Notes under the pieces: generated by a model
What the model was told of the DNA's origin: nothing
The model's input: only the letters and a program-made list of their open reading frames with translations
Databases searched by the model: none
Shown: positions 24,301 through 39,300 of the stretch, in pieces
Layout of the letters: each line of letters starts with the position of its first letter
Position numbering within the stretch: position 1 is the stretch's first letter
Position numbers and translations under genes: made by a program
From: Pyrrhosoma nymphula
Lineage: Eukaryota; Arthropoda; Insecta; Odonata; Coenagrionidae
Length of the DNA: 64,000 nt
Direction: 5' to 3'
Assembly: GCA_963573305.1 (NCBI GenBank)
Contig: OY754337.1
Coordinates: forward strand, 46,823,164 to 46,887,163

Positions 24301-27300
24301 AAAGGGTGGCAATAAAATCTTAAAGGAAGGCTCTCAGAGGTAAGAAAACTGGTCAAACGTAGAAAAACGTTTTCCCCGCAGTCACCATGCAGAACGTAGA
24401 AAAACGTTCCCGCAGCCTAAGGGTTAATTTGATTTATTTAAATTTTTATTTATAAGTGTAATTTAAAAATTTCTTTAACATCTTTGAATGCATATATGCA
24501 AGTCCAGAAAATATGTAAACCCTGGTCTAATTCCGCTCAGTCATACAAAGTCGTGTGGGTTCATGCATGGTGTACCCAGGCTTTTAGAGACGTGACTTTT
24601 TCAGGATAGTAGCTATGACAGGTATCCCTGTCCTATTTCCCATCATTTTATTGCATCATTTTTTCATCCCTGAGCAAGTGGTGTTGCCTGATCACACATA
24701 AGAATTTGAACTGCCTCCAATCTGAGCGCACGGCAGCAAGTATGCTATTTGGCACCACATATGAGTTTTAGCTGAAAGAGAAATGTTTACATTATGGAAA
24801 CGTTGCTAATGGTTAAAACCAAAATAACCACACACGAGGAGAAATAACACTAAAGCTACCGTTTTCCTCATCATTCGAGGTCTAAATTATAGGACAACTT
24901 ATATTTGAAAAATGACTGGGTGACTCGGGCATATGTGAGAGAAGAATACGCTATCATTCAGGAATTTCATATCTTTGATGCATCATTCGGCAACGTTGAT
25001 TAGTTAGGTGTCTACATCTGCAAAAGTGTGTTTTGCTGATGCAGTTCTTAGCCATTGTTCGAAATGAAAAATTTCTATTTTTTCCTGGGGACTGGATTTG
25101 AGGTTAGTATTTTTGTAAATTTTGTATTTTCGATTAGCACTTCGTATTTCATATAGGCTTTTGGTCGGGACCGACAGTTTTGCTTTGTATAACTTTGTAT
25201 TTTCAGACTTCGTATTATTGAGTTTCTACTGTATGTATTTTGTTCTTATTATTACATTGGAGTCAACCCATGACAGATGAATATTATAAAGACAATAGCT
25301 TAATGTAAGAACTAATTCAATATTTCCATTTTATCCAATGTTTTGTTAAGTATCTTGCTCATCATCATGAGGGCATAATAGCCCTGATGATGAGCAAGTT
25401 AATTATCAAAATGTTGGATAAAATTGAAATATTTATCCGTTGTTTAATTGTAGAAGATTTTACATGAAAATAAAGCTATTTCCCACCATTACCGCTTTAT
25501 TTACTTTGTATCAATGGTCAACGGAATAACATTCTGTCCATTAGTATTCCCACTACCATTCATCTTGGAAACAATTGGATTGGTGGTCAGTCTTTTCTTC
25601 ATCTTCTTAAATTTCTTCATTCTTCTGCTGAAAATCTTTCTTCTGAACAGATGCTCTTGGCCTTTTTACTTTGTTTTTCCTGGTACATACCCTTTGAATT
25701 TGTCTACCTTTATTTGAACACAGCTGTTTTGTTCCAAATCTCATTTATGTTGATCCCACTTTCATGTCTATTCTTATTTGCTTGATCTATTTAGTGATTG
25801 CTTCAAGTTTAGTGATATTGTTGAAAATTTTCTCAGCCAGTCCACAGTAGTTTGTTCTGAAAAAGTGCCTGTATAACTTCAGTCTCTTGCATTTTTTGCT
25901 TGTAATCATCTCCACCTGCATGTACAGATATTTATTTTTTCTTCTTACTCCATATCCCATCTCATTTTCCCAATGTGATGATGATATTCCTTAAAATTTT
26001 CCTTGCTTGTTTCTAGTTCTTCTATTTCCCCTTTCTTGTTTTGTATGAGGCATTGTAAATAGTGGAATACCTCTGGCTTAACAACCTTGATGTACCTGTA
26101 GTATGTGATCTTTGCATTGTTGTAGATCATGCTCTTGTTATATCTCTTCTGTACTGACCTTGATGCTTATTCAGTCTGGTTCATCCGTGACTTGCTTTTT
26201 TATCTAGCCTGTTTGGATTTATCCATTCACCAGGATACTTAAAATTATCTTTTCTCTTGATTTTCATAACCTTGTTTTCATATGCCTTTCTCTGTCATGT
26301 TCAATTGCCACTTTTTTGTGGGGGATCTTGAGTCCTGTTTTTTTGCTGTCTCAAACAGTTTCTCAAGCATATTTTTGGCTTCATTTTCTAGCAGTACCAA
26401 ATCATCCATAGGCACCAGGCACTCCATGGTCGAACCTTGCCTCTTTAGACCTAATTCAATTTCTTATATTGTCTTCTTGTATGACTTCCTTCCATTTTCT
26501 CATTTTTTTCCTGAACTTTGCTAACATGTCATCCTGTCTAACTCCTGTCTTCCTCTGAAATGGTCGACAAATTTTCCTATAAAATTTAACTTACTATACA
26601 GTGTCCATTTATTTTTGCTTGATAACTGCCCTTGGTTCTGACATATTTTGGTCATATACACCCTATTTGCAGTCATCGAGCAAAAATGATTTCTGCCTTT
26701 TATAGCTCTTACCTCTATACGTTGAAGTGTAACTGTAACTGTATTTAGGTAAGTGTGACGGACTACTTAATAGTTTTTATTTATGCGACCCCATGGATGA
26801 AGTAGTGCAATATTGACATACATACTTATGCTACAAGATACCAGCCATGGATTTATTTTTTCCCATGTGGTCCTATGGCCTATGCATTTCTATATTGGCT
26901 AAGTTAATTCAAATAATATTTATTTGTATATAAAGTTTTGAAAAAATTTTACATGCGGAGTGGTAATTTGCTTGGCATAATGGCAAGACAATACAAATGG
27001 AACTTTTGTATTCAATCCAATGTTTTGCCCCAGAGGCCATATGTTACCGCATTCCTGAGAAGTTTTGTTTAATTAGAACCAAAAATCTTTAACCTACTTC
27101 CACAGCATGTAAAAATGGAAAAAAAGGTTGTTGTTTTTAAGGCAAGTCAAAATATTGCTCTTCAAATTGAATATTGAAATAATTTTCAATAGTTCTCATG
27201 AAATTGTTTCTTTAACCAGAAACAGCTTTGTAAATAGTGATATTGTGTAGTGTAGCACTGATGTGAACTTGGTACGTTTTCTTTTTGTTAATTTTCTAAT

Positions 27301-30300
27301 TTGTACGGTAACTTTTGGTTACCCCCACACAGGCATTTATCTTTGGGGTGACCTTAAGTTTCCGTTTGTTGTTTAAAATGTGTTGAAAAATACTATACGA
27401 AAAGGAAGCAATAAAAAAATAAGTATAAATTCAAAGAACACTGGGAATATTTATTAAAATGTCCTTGCACATTTAGCAAGCAGAGAAATGCCAAGCCCTT
27501 GTCAAAATCATCAGTCTTACAGTGAAAGTTTGGTAATTTAGTATTGCTCATGCAATGAAATACTGTCATCTCTTGGTCTTTCGCACCGAACATTCTGCAG
27601 ACAGATTTCAAACTTTTGTCAATCAAAACAAGTTCCTTTGTCAATTTTTAAATATGTAGTTCCTTTTGTTCCCTAGAACTCTTATCCTTCTTAACAAAAG
27701 GTCTTACTTTGTGTGCCATCTCGTTCCACTCGCAACTAGAATCTTATTCACACACCCTGATTCTAGAATATAATCTAAAATTTGTGCTATGTTTTTGCAC
27801 ATTTTTTATTTCCTCATGTATCATCCAATACCACTTACTTCACTATATATTATGTGCCCAAAGCAGTTTTAATTTGACCTGGAGGTTAATGGAGTTCTTA
27901 TCTTATTTTACAGGCTCTTATCATATTTTGTGGCATCATCACTGGCTGTTATTTCTGCTGCTGTTTCTGTTGCTGCTGCAACTTCTGCTGTGGAAAATGC
28001 AAACCACGGCCACCTGAAGAATCAGGGGATTACCACACCCTTCATGTGAGTGTTGCTGTGACAGTCATCTAAACTAAGCTTGCATTCATTGATCTAATGA
28101 GTAAGTCTGTAGAAATAACACACTTCGTGCCATAGGAGGGAATGCTATTGGGCTTTCACCTAAAAGGATTTTTTTTTCAATGCTAGTGGAACAAAATTGG
28201 AAAAAAGCATGATATGAATTGAGCTTTTATTGGATTTGGTTATCCTTTGGGATTTAAATTCTTGTGAATGGCTGCAATGATGTCTGATTTTCATTGTACC
28301 CTCTGACGTTTGAAAATGATGATAATCTATATGAAAAATCATCATTATTGTTGCCATGTGGAGTTCTTTGAATTAAATAATTACCTTCAACTAAGAAGTG
28401 CTGAATACCCTTTTCGGGCATTCCCCTAATATGTGGTATATACCTATGAATCTCTTACATGTGGTAACACCATGACTTTCCAGTTGCTTTTGTTCAAGAC
28501 TCATGAAAATAAATGCTACATATGTATTTGCATAATTTTTACACTTGAGCTGAAAATGTGGGATGTGAATTTTCTCAATGTGATACAACAGTGTAATATG
28601 TGATGGAGAGATGCCTTTATCATCATTATTTACTACCCTTGTCAGAATACTGAGGATTTCTGGTTCTATCTGTTTAATGGTTGATGGATGGATACCCTTT
28701 TTAGCTTTTTTATTACCTTATCAAGCAATAGGAACCTTCTAATTATAACTAATTGTACATTGTACACTTTATGTAGAGTCACCCCTAGTGTATTAAGATT
28801 GCTAGGAAATTTTTGGAGCTTCACAAGGATTTCCAAACCAATCAGCTGTGAAAGTGAGTAGCTTAATTGAATGAGTCATCACATGGACATCAATTGAAAA
28901 CCACCTTGATGTATATTATTTTATATTTCACATATGTCAATGGCAACCAGTTACACTAAGCCCTTCAAGAACTTTGTATCCAAGCACATTTATGCCTTTG
29001 CGATTCATTCTTGGTGGGATTTAGAAAGCAATCATGATTGCTCGAGGAAAAAGGATGTAAACATACTAGGGATGTGCAACAATTTCCAGAAGTATTTTAG
29101 TTCTCGATGTTGACTGTGACCATTAATGAGATAGCCTTGCATCACTGCTGAGCCAAAGAGGATTGAGTATCAGTGGCACATGCATAAATTAAGTAAAATG
29201 TTTGTCGAGGAAAGCTCTTCTGGAAGAAATGAGTCAAAAACAAATTTTGTCTATGGGCTGTGATTGTGAAGCATTTTCTCTGGTGCATAGATTGCATGCA
29301 ATTTGTGTTCTCAATCCTCACTTGTCTCAATATTTACCTACACAGCTGTCATGAGGTTGTGGTTCAGCTGATTAGCCCCACAGCTTTGGGTGTGGATTAG
29401 TGTATTATAGGTGCATCGACGGCTTAGGCTTGAATGTGGATCAGTCACCTAATGTCAGGAGGAAATACTACAGGTACCTTGATGATAATCTTTAATGGTT
29501 TGCATCAAACACTGTTTTTGTTGGTGGCATTAATCTTTGTTAGTTTATTTTAACAAAATATCTGTGATGGTGCCATGTAATCGCATTGGATGTGTTTTTG
29601 GTCTTGTATTGAATTATTAGAAACCATGCTGTGTAAAATGCACATGTGAAATTTTCTTGTAATAGTACCTGAAAGAAACTACTGTTGCATTCCCAGTTAC
29701 CATGTTTCTGATAAACCTCATGTGCCTTTATAGTGAAACTTCGCCAAACACTGCTCCCCACAACACAGATTTGAATGTACGTGGTTTATAAATATGTGCC
29801 CAACTTCCCCAAATGCAGCATGTGATTCACTTTTATGATGTTGCTTTTTGTGGCCATTTTCACAATATTTTCCTCAAATGATCTAATTCTAATATAAAAC
29901 AATTGCCAATCTTAATTTTTTATTTTAGTTCACCACACTTTTTATTGTTATTTTTACAATACAGTCAACTCTCAATTATCCATTCTAATGGATGCACGAC
30001 GAGGCATGGATAATCGAAAAACACGGATAACCGAAAAACATGGATACATTTTTTAAGAAATAATTCAAACATTTTAAAGATTAAACTTGACAGTGGCAGG
30101 CTTCACTTTGTAGAAGTTTATTATATTAATGCTCATGGTTAATTACTGTGAAACCTCGCTTTTACGTTCCCAGAATTTACATTTTCCCGTGATTTACAAC
30201 ATTTTCTTCCGGTCCAAAAAATGTTTGAATCATTCCAATGTATTTTCATCCAGCGATTTACACTTTTGAATCCCGCCATTTACATCATTTGAAGGCAAGA

Positions 30301-33300
30301 AAGATAGCAGCTGGCACACTTCAACTGGCGACCCTGTGAACGTGATTAATATTAAATGCGGATAAAATACATGGTTAAACATGATGTATGAATGCCGATT
30401 TACATGGTTTTCTAAAAAAAACCTAATCATTCGTCTAATGGTAGCACATTACATGGATAGCATTGCTGAAAAGTATTTATGCCGAATATTGTAATGCTTG
30501 CGCTCAGAATTGTTATTGAATGGAATGTAGAATGGTACTAAGGAGCTGCTTTTTTAAGTGGAATAATGAAATGATCAGAGTCTGAGGTCATCGGAGGTAA
30601 AGAATCTCCTCATATTGGAAAATAAATGAACGGACGGATGAAGTCCTTTAGTGGATCCTCCTGTAAGACCGAACATTAGTGTTGTATGTATTTCCAGTAA
30701 GGTGGCAGGAAAATGCACGAATGTGTTTACATGTTGGCGTTAGCTTTGTATTGAAGTTTGTTTTGAGCAACCAAAACAATTTTTTGGGTGAGAGGTGGTG
30801 ACACCAATTGGACCTTTATATTTTCCTAGTAAATCCACAATTTTTATGATTGAGTGCAATTACAGGCCATTGTCACATTTCTGTAACATTTTCGGTGACC
30901 AACTTCAGAGAAATGCTCAAGTGTAGTTCTTCTAATTCAGCCTCAGGAAGTAACTTCAACACTTTGAATTGATTCCTAATGCATATTTCACTCTTTAGTT
31001 ACTCTGATTGCAAAACTATTTTTGCTAAAAATTATGTTCAAATAAATGTTTTCCACCTTGCTGACACTCGATTTTGTAGCATTAATTTAAAGATTTAGGG
31101 TTTGATTAAAAAAAATATTTGAGGCAGTGCAATGGATTCCCCTTCGTCAATTTATAACAACCATTTTGCTTTGATTGATCGCCCTTTTTGGGCTCAGGAG
31201 TCTGCAATTGGTGTAATGCCCTGAAAAAACGCATCATTCCAACGTTGGAGGGAAGTGGTGCTGGTTCTATTACAAGTACTAACAAAATGTTCGAGTGCTC
31301 GCTCCTTCCAATCGAGGCTCTTTCATGGCTGTGAACGTGTTCTAATCAAGAAACCTAACTCTCCATTAGTTGTCTTCACTTAGAATAGTCCACTATTGAA
31401 ACTTTGGTCAACATATTATTAGCAATTTCCACCATTTTGAAAAGCTGTTGATCACCAGGTGTGCCCTCCCCAGGATTGAGGTGAACAGTTAAATGTGCTC
31501 AGTTATCCATTGTATCTATCTGGATGCAAGTCATGTGCATGTGTGACAAACCATTTGGACTGTTTCATGTCTTTAGGGTCCCTAGTGATCACAAACTGCT
31601 GCCTTCAACAGCTGGAAATAATAACACAGAAACTGGAAGCTTCCAATATGAAGTTTGGGTCTTGGCAGTGTAGGAAATATCTGTTATCCATGTTAAGGAC
31701 AAAGTGTGATTTCACTATATCGAATATGTAACCATATTGTATTAATATTACATGTATAAGACAATATGGACGTGCCACAATGTTTTTCACTATATTAAAA
31801 CTTCACAGTACCATGTTTCACTCTAAAGAGACCTCCTTCCTTGTCAATTGGCGTGGACTCATTTGATGCTCTGCTTAGAGATGGCTGGTTTTCCTACTTT
31901 TACCCACCTGAGTGGGCACCTGCACGCCTTCATTGATGCTTGGGTTGTGCAGACTCCCATGTAGACCTCGTTGCATTTACAAGGAATTTGATAGGTGGCT
32001 GAGTTCTTGATTCCAGAGGATGTTTACTTTAATGAGATCTCTAATCTTTGCCGAGGTTTTTGAATCATCTCAATGTTGTGTTTATTCAAAATCCTAGCAA
32101 TTTTCCCCGAAGCCAATGAGACAAACGGGAGGTATGCCATGGTTGCAAGCTGTTGTCTATTCTCTTGCATCTTTGATACTCAATTTCTTTCTGTTTTTCA
32201 TTGTACAGTTATCTAACTCACCCCATTGCTATGACTGTTCTATCTTGTAAACAATATTCATTTATTTGCCTAGCAACCTTATTTTACTGATTTCTACTTT
32301 AAACTATGTTTTAATCTTTTTTTACTTCATAAATTTAACCCGTGGACTTACTGGTTTTTGTCATAAACTACATATCTGTCCACTTTCACTTTCAATTTCA
32401 CTACCACTTTCAATTAGCATCAAAGCTGACAAATTGCTCAGTAGAATGTGGTAAATAATTTCATGTTCTTTTTGGTTCATGAAGGATATAATAACCCACA
32501 TAAAATGCTAATAAAATCTAGGATTTCTTTGTTTAGTGTGGTTTTCCTCTCATAGTTGTCATTTTGGATATCTCATGCGATTCTCATTAACTTCTTCATT
32601 GAAAACCAATTTCTGAACTAACGTCATCTTAAATGAGGATCTAGTTTCAGATCTATTCTACGATACTTATTAATATTTTGATAGCATATCCTTCTTGTCT
32701 TTATGAGACAATTATCTATGCTTTCGCAACCTACGTACATGGAATCATTCTCTCATTGGAAAAATACGTACGTACTTATGAAACAGAGTCATTAATGGTA
32801 AAGAAATAAATCCGTAGTTTAGATATTTGCCTAATTATTGTTAATTCATTTTTTTGAAGGTAACCATGAAGCTGTAAAGGTGAGCTTTCGTCCCGCCAGC
32901 GTTTTCGCGAATTTCACCCACTTATAATAGAGATATCGGAACCAAATTCACATCAATTATTAAGCAAACCTTGCGCATTTGTAAAATACTTTCAACTCAA
33001 CAATGCATCAGCAACTTTAGGAATGGGAAACTTTCAAACCTGAGAAGTGCGTTCTTTCCATCTTGTGAAAAAATGTCGTTTCCTCTTATCCACTGTACGT
33101 GGTGCAGCGATCGAGCAGTTGGTTCTCTAGCATATGCACACCTCTCCTACACAATTTCTTCCCTCCTTCCACTCAAACTCGCCCCGCAACAGCCATTCAA
33201 TACAATGCAATTCCATTCATTCCACCGCAGTAAACATTGCACATTTCACTTCAAATGAAGGATTTACACTTCCTTTTCACTCGCATTCATTCCACTGCAC

Positions 33301-36300
33301 TAATAACATTTCACGTATCACTTTAAATGGAGGATTGCGAGTTCCCGCAGCGAACAAACACCCGTGCCTTTCGAGGAATTCCAAGCCTGACTCCTCCGAA
33401 ACGAAAGTCTGGATCGCAGACATTGGTGTGTGCGTACACGATTGACAACTCATGGCGACCATACACCACACAGTCAAGTCAGAAAATGATTAACGCCAAA
33501 AAAAGCCCCTCAACTCTCGTTGGCGAATGAATACCGGTTGAATTTTCAACAATTACCTTCCAATTATTGAGTTAATTTCCCCCTTCCTCACTACCCGAGA
33601 GAACTCCGTCAACAATACTATTTACTTAGCCTCTAACAAAATCCCACTTACATTAACCTTGTCACCTGAGGGATTTTATACCAGAAACAATACGAAGAAT
33701 TACATTTTAGCCTTCTACCAATGCCCACGAAAAAGCTTGTTGGTGGGGTGGGTTGTGTGGGCAAATTAAAGAAGAGAAATAAGTTTTTAGCATTTCCAAT
33801 TCATGAAAATGCTGTAAAAATCAGCATAATGAAACTTCCTCCACTCCCATAAATGCTTGAAATCGATTTCAGCTTTTAAAACTCTCAAAAATGCCGTAGA
33901 AATAAGCATTTTGAAACTTCATCCACTCCCATAAATGCTTGGCCCGCAAGGTTATTGGTGGGGTGGGTTCAGGGCAAAGGAATGGAAGCGAAATTCGTTT
34001 TCCGCTTTTCCAAATCACGAAAAAGCCGTAAAAATCAGCATTTTGAAACTTCCTCCACCCAGAAATGCCCATTTCCACTTTACCATTCCAACGAAAAATG
34101 CGTTTTTCGCTTTTCCAATTCACAGAAATGCGTTTTTCACTTTTGAAAAAGGCCAAATCAGGCCCGCGTACCGTCCCACCCTAGCACCCCTGTTTCACTC
34201 CATAGGCCCGTAAGCTTGTTGGGGGGGGTGGGGTAAAGGCATATTATAGAAGTGAAATTAGTCTTATCCCTCTACCGGTTGTTCGTGAAAACCTCCAAAT
34301 ATGGCGTTGAAAACGGACGAAAAAATTGAAAAATTGGTCATTTTCAAACGTCTATATCTCAAAAACTATTAGTCACACGGGTATGATTCTTACATTTTTA
34401 CAAATGCGCATTCTTCCTCTACTCATAGGTATCACATTTAATATCGTCAGTTTCCTAGGTTTTTCAAAAAAAAATGTTGACCGTGCGGGACGAAAGCTCA
34501 CCTTTACCCATGAAGCATTTGAAATTATCATTTCAATGCAGATGTAGACTAGTTTGAAGTATTTCAGGTCAATTCAGGCTTGACAGACTTAAGACATAAT
34601 TTTTCTTGTCAATTAAGCATTTGATGTCAGTTTTGTCGTAAAGAAAGTTATTGTTTCCAGTAATAAAATAGAAAGACAGGTATAAAGATATGTTGCAAAA
34701 ATAAAGAAAAATGTACCATGCAATGTAAATAAAATTTTAGCAGCTTTCACACTGTGAATTATGTTTGTGCAAGCTTTAGTTTTCTCGCTCTGAGAATTTA
34801 GAGCCCAAAATTGAGCCAAGTTACCCCATTTCAATTTTCTATTGATGATTTGCTATGGATTAATTGTGATATGGAAATTCTGGGATTGGCAGGCATGAGT
34901 TAATCCAGTATTAATGCTACCTTAGAACTGAAACCGGAAAGAACTTAAGTCAGTGTGTTGATAGGAGTTAACATCCCAAAAATTTACTATATTTATATCA
35001 TATACCTGATTTATTGATTAATTCGCAAGATTGATGAATTTAAATAGATCAAGAGTGTATTTTACTTTCATTGAGCTCTGAGAGAATTTGAATGATATTG
35101 ACCGTGTAATAAATGGCCTAGAGTTTTTGGAAAAGGATGATTAAGTATGTACTTGAGCTATGTTTTATCTATGTATACAAATGTATATGCTGTGTCACAC
35201 TGTTGAAATTTCAATTAAATGCTTTCTGTGTGCATGTGCTTCTTGTTGTCACATCAAAAACTGGGCTTTTGGAAAGAATCTCTTTGAATTTTTTATGTGC
35301 TGATTTTATACATGAACGTAAGCCAGAATGTATCCCAATTTATCTTAGTAAGTTATCCCTTGCTTATACTTTGCCTTAGTGGTGTTAATAACATTGTCAT
35401 CCATCATATCATTCTAACTCTTAGCAGATAGTCATCATGATTTGAGGTCTGTACTTTACTTGGTGCTTGATCCATGATCATGAGTCATTAATAGGAAATT
35501 GTTGCTTTAGAAGAGTGAGTAGCTTTATTCATGCAATGTTTTTGGTGCACCTATTCGCTGTTTGCACTCTTGTGAGTTTGTCAATTTTAGATCAAGGGCT
35601 CTTTCATCTCCTGGGGTTGGTGAGATTAAATGCTGTATGGTATTGGTCCTGCAGGTGAGTTCATTGGTGTGGTTGGACCAGTTCCTAGAGGCGTATTAGA
35701 AGGTGCGTGGGTTGATTTTTGTCTAGCATCCTTTCTTTCTTCTTTTAAATCTTGTAAAAAAGTAGTTTATTCATTCATGGGAGCAGAGGGTGCATAAGGT
35801 ATGTCATATCTACTGGCATGTTTTACTCACATTTTCTTTTACTTCTTTCCCGGAAATATAATGCAATGCCTCAAAAATCCCCTCAATAATATGTTTCCCA
35901 CTCCCCAAGGAGTCATTTACTCATTCATTATTCCATTCATTGTTGTGTCATTATGAAAAGTACTCAATAGTACACATGAATCCATGCAGTTGGAGCAAGT
36001 TTTTGGGAAAAGAAATCTTATCAGTATCATGGCTCAAATAAGCATAGCTAAATATTCATACTTGAAAGGAATTTACCCTTTCCCTTATTAATTGTAAGCT
36101 ATTGCCTTGTTAATTATTATGCATACTGCTAACCTTTTGAAACAATTAAGAGACTGTAATTGTCAGAAAATACAGAGATGACTGTTGATTTTTTACATCA
36201 GGCATTTATAGATTGAATTATATATATATATTGCAGTGTTAAATTTAAAAACTTGTGCTCATTTCATTCGAAGAGGGCTCCTGGCTTTGTAATGGATAAC

Positions 36301-39300
36301 TTCCACAAAATCAAACCAACAACCGTTTCCTTTGTGGAATTTGAAAGTTGTGTTAGTTATTTATCTGTAAATATTCAACATAAAATTAGCAAGTATGCAT
36401 AATTATTTTTTAAACTAAGCTGTGCAGATATTTTAAGTGTCCTTAGTATTTTCATTCTTGTTTCAATATTAGTTTTATTAAAATATTCTTCAAAAATTGG
36501 AAATATATATTGGCTTAAAAAATATTGATGTCACAATACTCCAAATGGAATGTCCAAAAACAGAAACTGACATTGTGTTGAGTTATTTTTCCTGTACACA
36601 CCTTTTGTATACAACACGTCCATGCCCATGATATAACTTTAACATTTATAACAGCTTTTCATTTGGTTTGCCAGGCCATGTAAAGTAATGGTTTGTAATA
36701 TTAATTGAAAGAGCTAAAGAATCGGTGGGGATATTATCATTAAAATGCTTATGAAAGACAAATTTTTAAATAAATGCCATGAATGGAAATTCGGGGTAAT
36801 AATTTCAAGCATGTTTTTATGGTTGCTTGTATTTTTTATTAATTCCTAACTGCTTTTGAAATAATCATTGTCCTTATGAACCTTCCGGCACGGATAAGGG
36901 TTTTTTCTCTTATAATTAATGTGACAGTTTAAAATTGGTTTTATGTGCATGTGGTTTTAAGCATTATTTTATTGTGTTATGATGGCAATATTATAAACCT
37001 CTGCTAATAAGTTGATTTTACAGAAGAATACCCTTATTTGTAGCTCAATTTGTGGTTAATATTTCAGAATTAAGTGAATGCTTGATGCAGTTCCAATTCA
37101 GATCATGTTGTGAAAGATCTTAAACATACATTTACAGCAACTGTGATATGTGAGAAATTGTTGAAATCACGTATTCCTGTTAGGAGATTAACTGGCAAGC
37201 TCGTAACTGAGTGTAAAGCCATTTTCTGGGGTTATTTTAAATAAATTCTGTTGAATATGTTGTGACAGTTCTTTAAATAATGCATGTTGGTAAAAAGGTG
37301 ATTTGCATGCTTATTTGATCTAATGATTTTCTGTTAGCGGTGCATACATTGTCACTGTAGGTTCATTTCAGATTGAAAAAGATGAAATAATTTGTGGAGT
37401 TTATGGAGAGATATAGAAAAACGATGTTGACGTATTGACTTCTATATTCTGAACTTCATTTTTTTTCATTAACTATTAGTGCATGCACAGGGTAGATAAT
37501 ATAAATGTATGTGTAGCCTTGTTAAAAACAGTAAAATTATTTATCTAAGTCCAGCCATTGTTGACAATTCAGCACAGACAACAAAGGTCTAAGGTCTTTC
37601 AAGTTCTCCTTGCCTTGATAACTATCAGCCCACGATAAAGAATTTTATTTTTATCTTTTCATTATGAGCTACCAATTATCAGGGATGATGTAGAGATTTG
37701 AAAGGAATTTATCTAAAAAACAGGCAATCCCAACTTCAGTTGACAACTATTAGTCAGTAATTTAAGAAAACTTTTATTTTTTCTGTTTTGCACAGCTTAT
37801 GTTGTCTGATTTTGTAAGGCCAGAATCTTTTAATGTACTGCATGTGGACTTCAGCAACTCTCCTGCCTTAATACATATATGAAATGCCACAGCTTTGTAA
37901 AATCAAATGCCACAACAGGATATTTGAACATTTTGATTACCATACTGATGAGTGTACACTCTTTAAAACTCACTACATGGCTCTTTGATGAAGTGAAAAT
38001 TCTGGCCTTGTAAATGCTAACTGTATTTCATAATTCTGATCATATTTTGGGATTTAGGATACGAAAGCCATTGGTGGATAAAGTCATAATATTCCAGCTG
38101 CCTACCTTTCTTCTTAGCTGTAACTCAAATCTGCCCTGCTAGCCTTCACCACCACTGCCCACAGCCCTAACTCTCATCATCAGTGAGTTGCTGTGTGAGC
38201 TATGTCCTTATATAAAATATGAAGTGAATTTCTCTCACTGTCACCATCCATCGTATCCACAATGAACAGATTTGTCTCATGAACCCAGTAAAATCCATCC
38301 CTAGTTTTGGAAGCATCTACTTCCGACTAGTTTAATGAAAGTCATTCTTCTGTTATATCATCAAGCATTTTTTTTGCTTGCTTGCATTGATGTACAGTTG
38401 ACTCACAGTTAACCAGGATGCGTATTAACTGGGATGCCTGATGTTTAATAAACACTCGTCTCCGAAAGTTCCTCAGGTAGAATGTTCACAGCCGGGTTAG
38501 AGTGTGTTAGCAAGTAAGCTGTGTTGACGGCTAGTGCTTGTCTTGAATTATAATGAAAAAATTACATTCAAGAGGCTTGAAAATGAAAAAAATCACCATA
38601 ATGTAACGTGTAATGTCTAGCACATTTTTTTAGTGTTAAGTGAATTAACCGAGGTTTTCGATTAGTCAGGAAAATTACATCCCCCTCATCCCTGATAATC
38701 GAGAGTTACTGTATTTTTATTTTTGATTTGGAGGGAGGAATAAATTTCACGTCAAATCTCATCATATATCTTGTTTTATCATAAATTTTATTTTTCACGA
38801 CCTAGGTTTTGTTGTTGCTCAAAAGGTGATGATGCTGTACCTCAGCAAAACGCGGGTCATGAAAGATAAAATTTATGTGGATATACTAATTAATTTGTTA
38901 TTTCATAATGAAGGATTTTTATAAAGTTACGCTTGAAACAATTTAATTTCATGTGATCAAAAGAAAGCAATGCAAGGCCATCATAAGCATACCCACATGT
39001 TATTAATAATGAATCATATACTCGCAAAACTAGCTGTGGTAGCTCAATTTCAAGTGTTTAATGCTACCTATTTTTGTCAGTGAGGTACATTGGTATTAGA
39101 ATATTTTTTTAATGTAAACCCTTGATATTTTATGTTGACACAGTTATTTTATGTAATAAGTTGACCATGGTTTCAACGTTAAAATGTCATCCTCAAATCA
39201 CTTGTTTTGAGTGTGAATTTTTCTCGGGTTAAGCACCGGGTCAGATCCTCTATCTCCACTGACGTTTTTATATGCAACTCATTCTTCATCTTCAGGGCTA

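Larger units (their letters stand above)
11110..27913 (+). other. Csp intron 3 (16,804 bases)
   Basis: This is the largest intron. It holds TIR elements at 11742-13150, 14644-17857 and 22070-25231, a piggyBac remnant (18340-18880), a repeat unit (19590-21075), a palindrome (25319-25434) and an antisense LINE (25880-26620). I recognise nothing in 11110-11741, 13151-14643, 17858-18339, 18881-19589, 21076-22069 and 26621-27913, apart from a GATGATGAC-type (reverse) stretch near 13896-14080 that could be a LINE tail. Confidence 0.8.
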
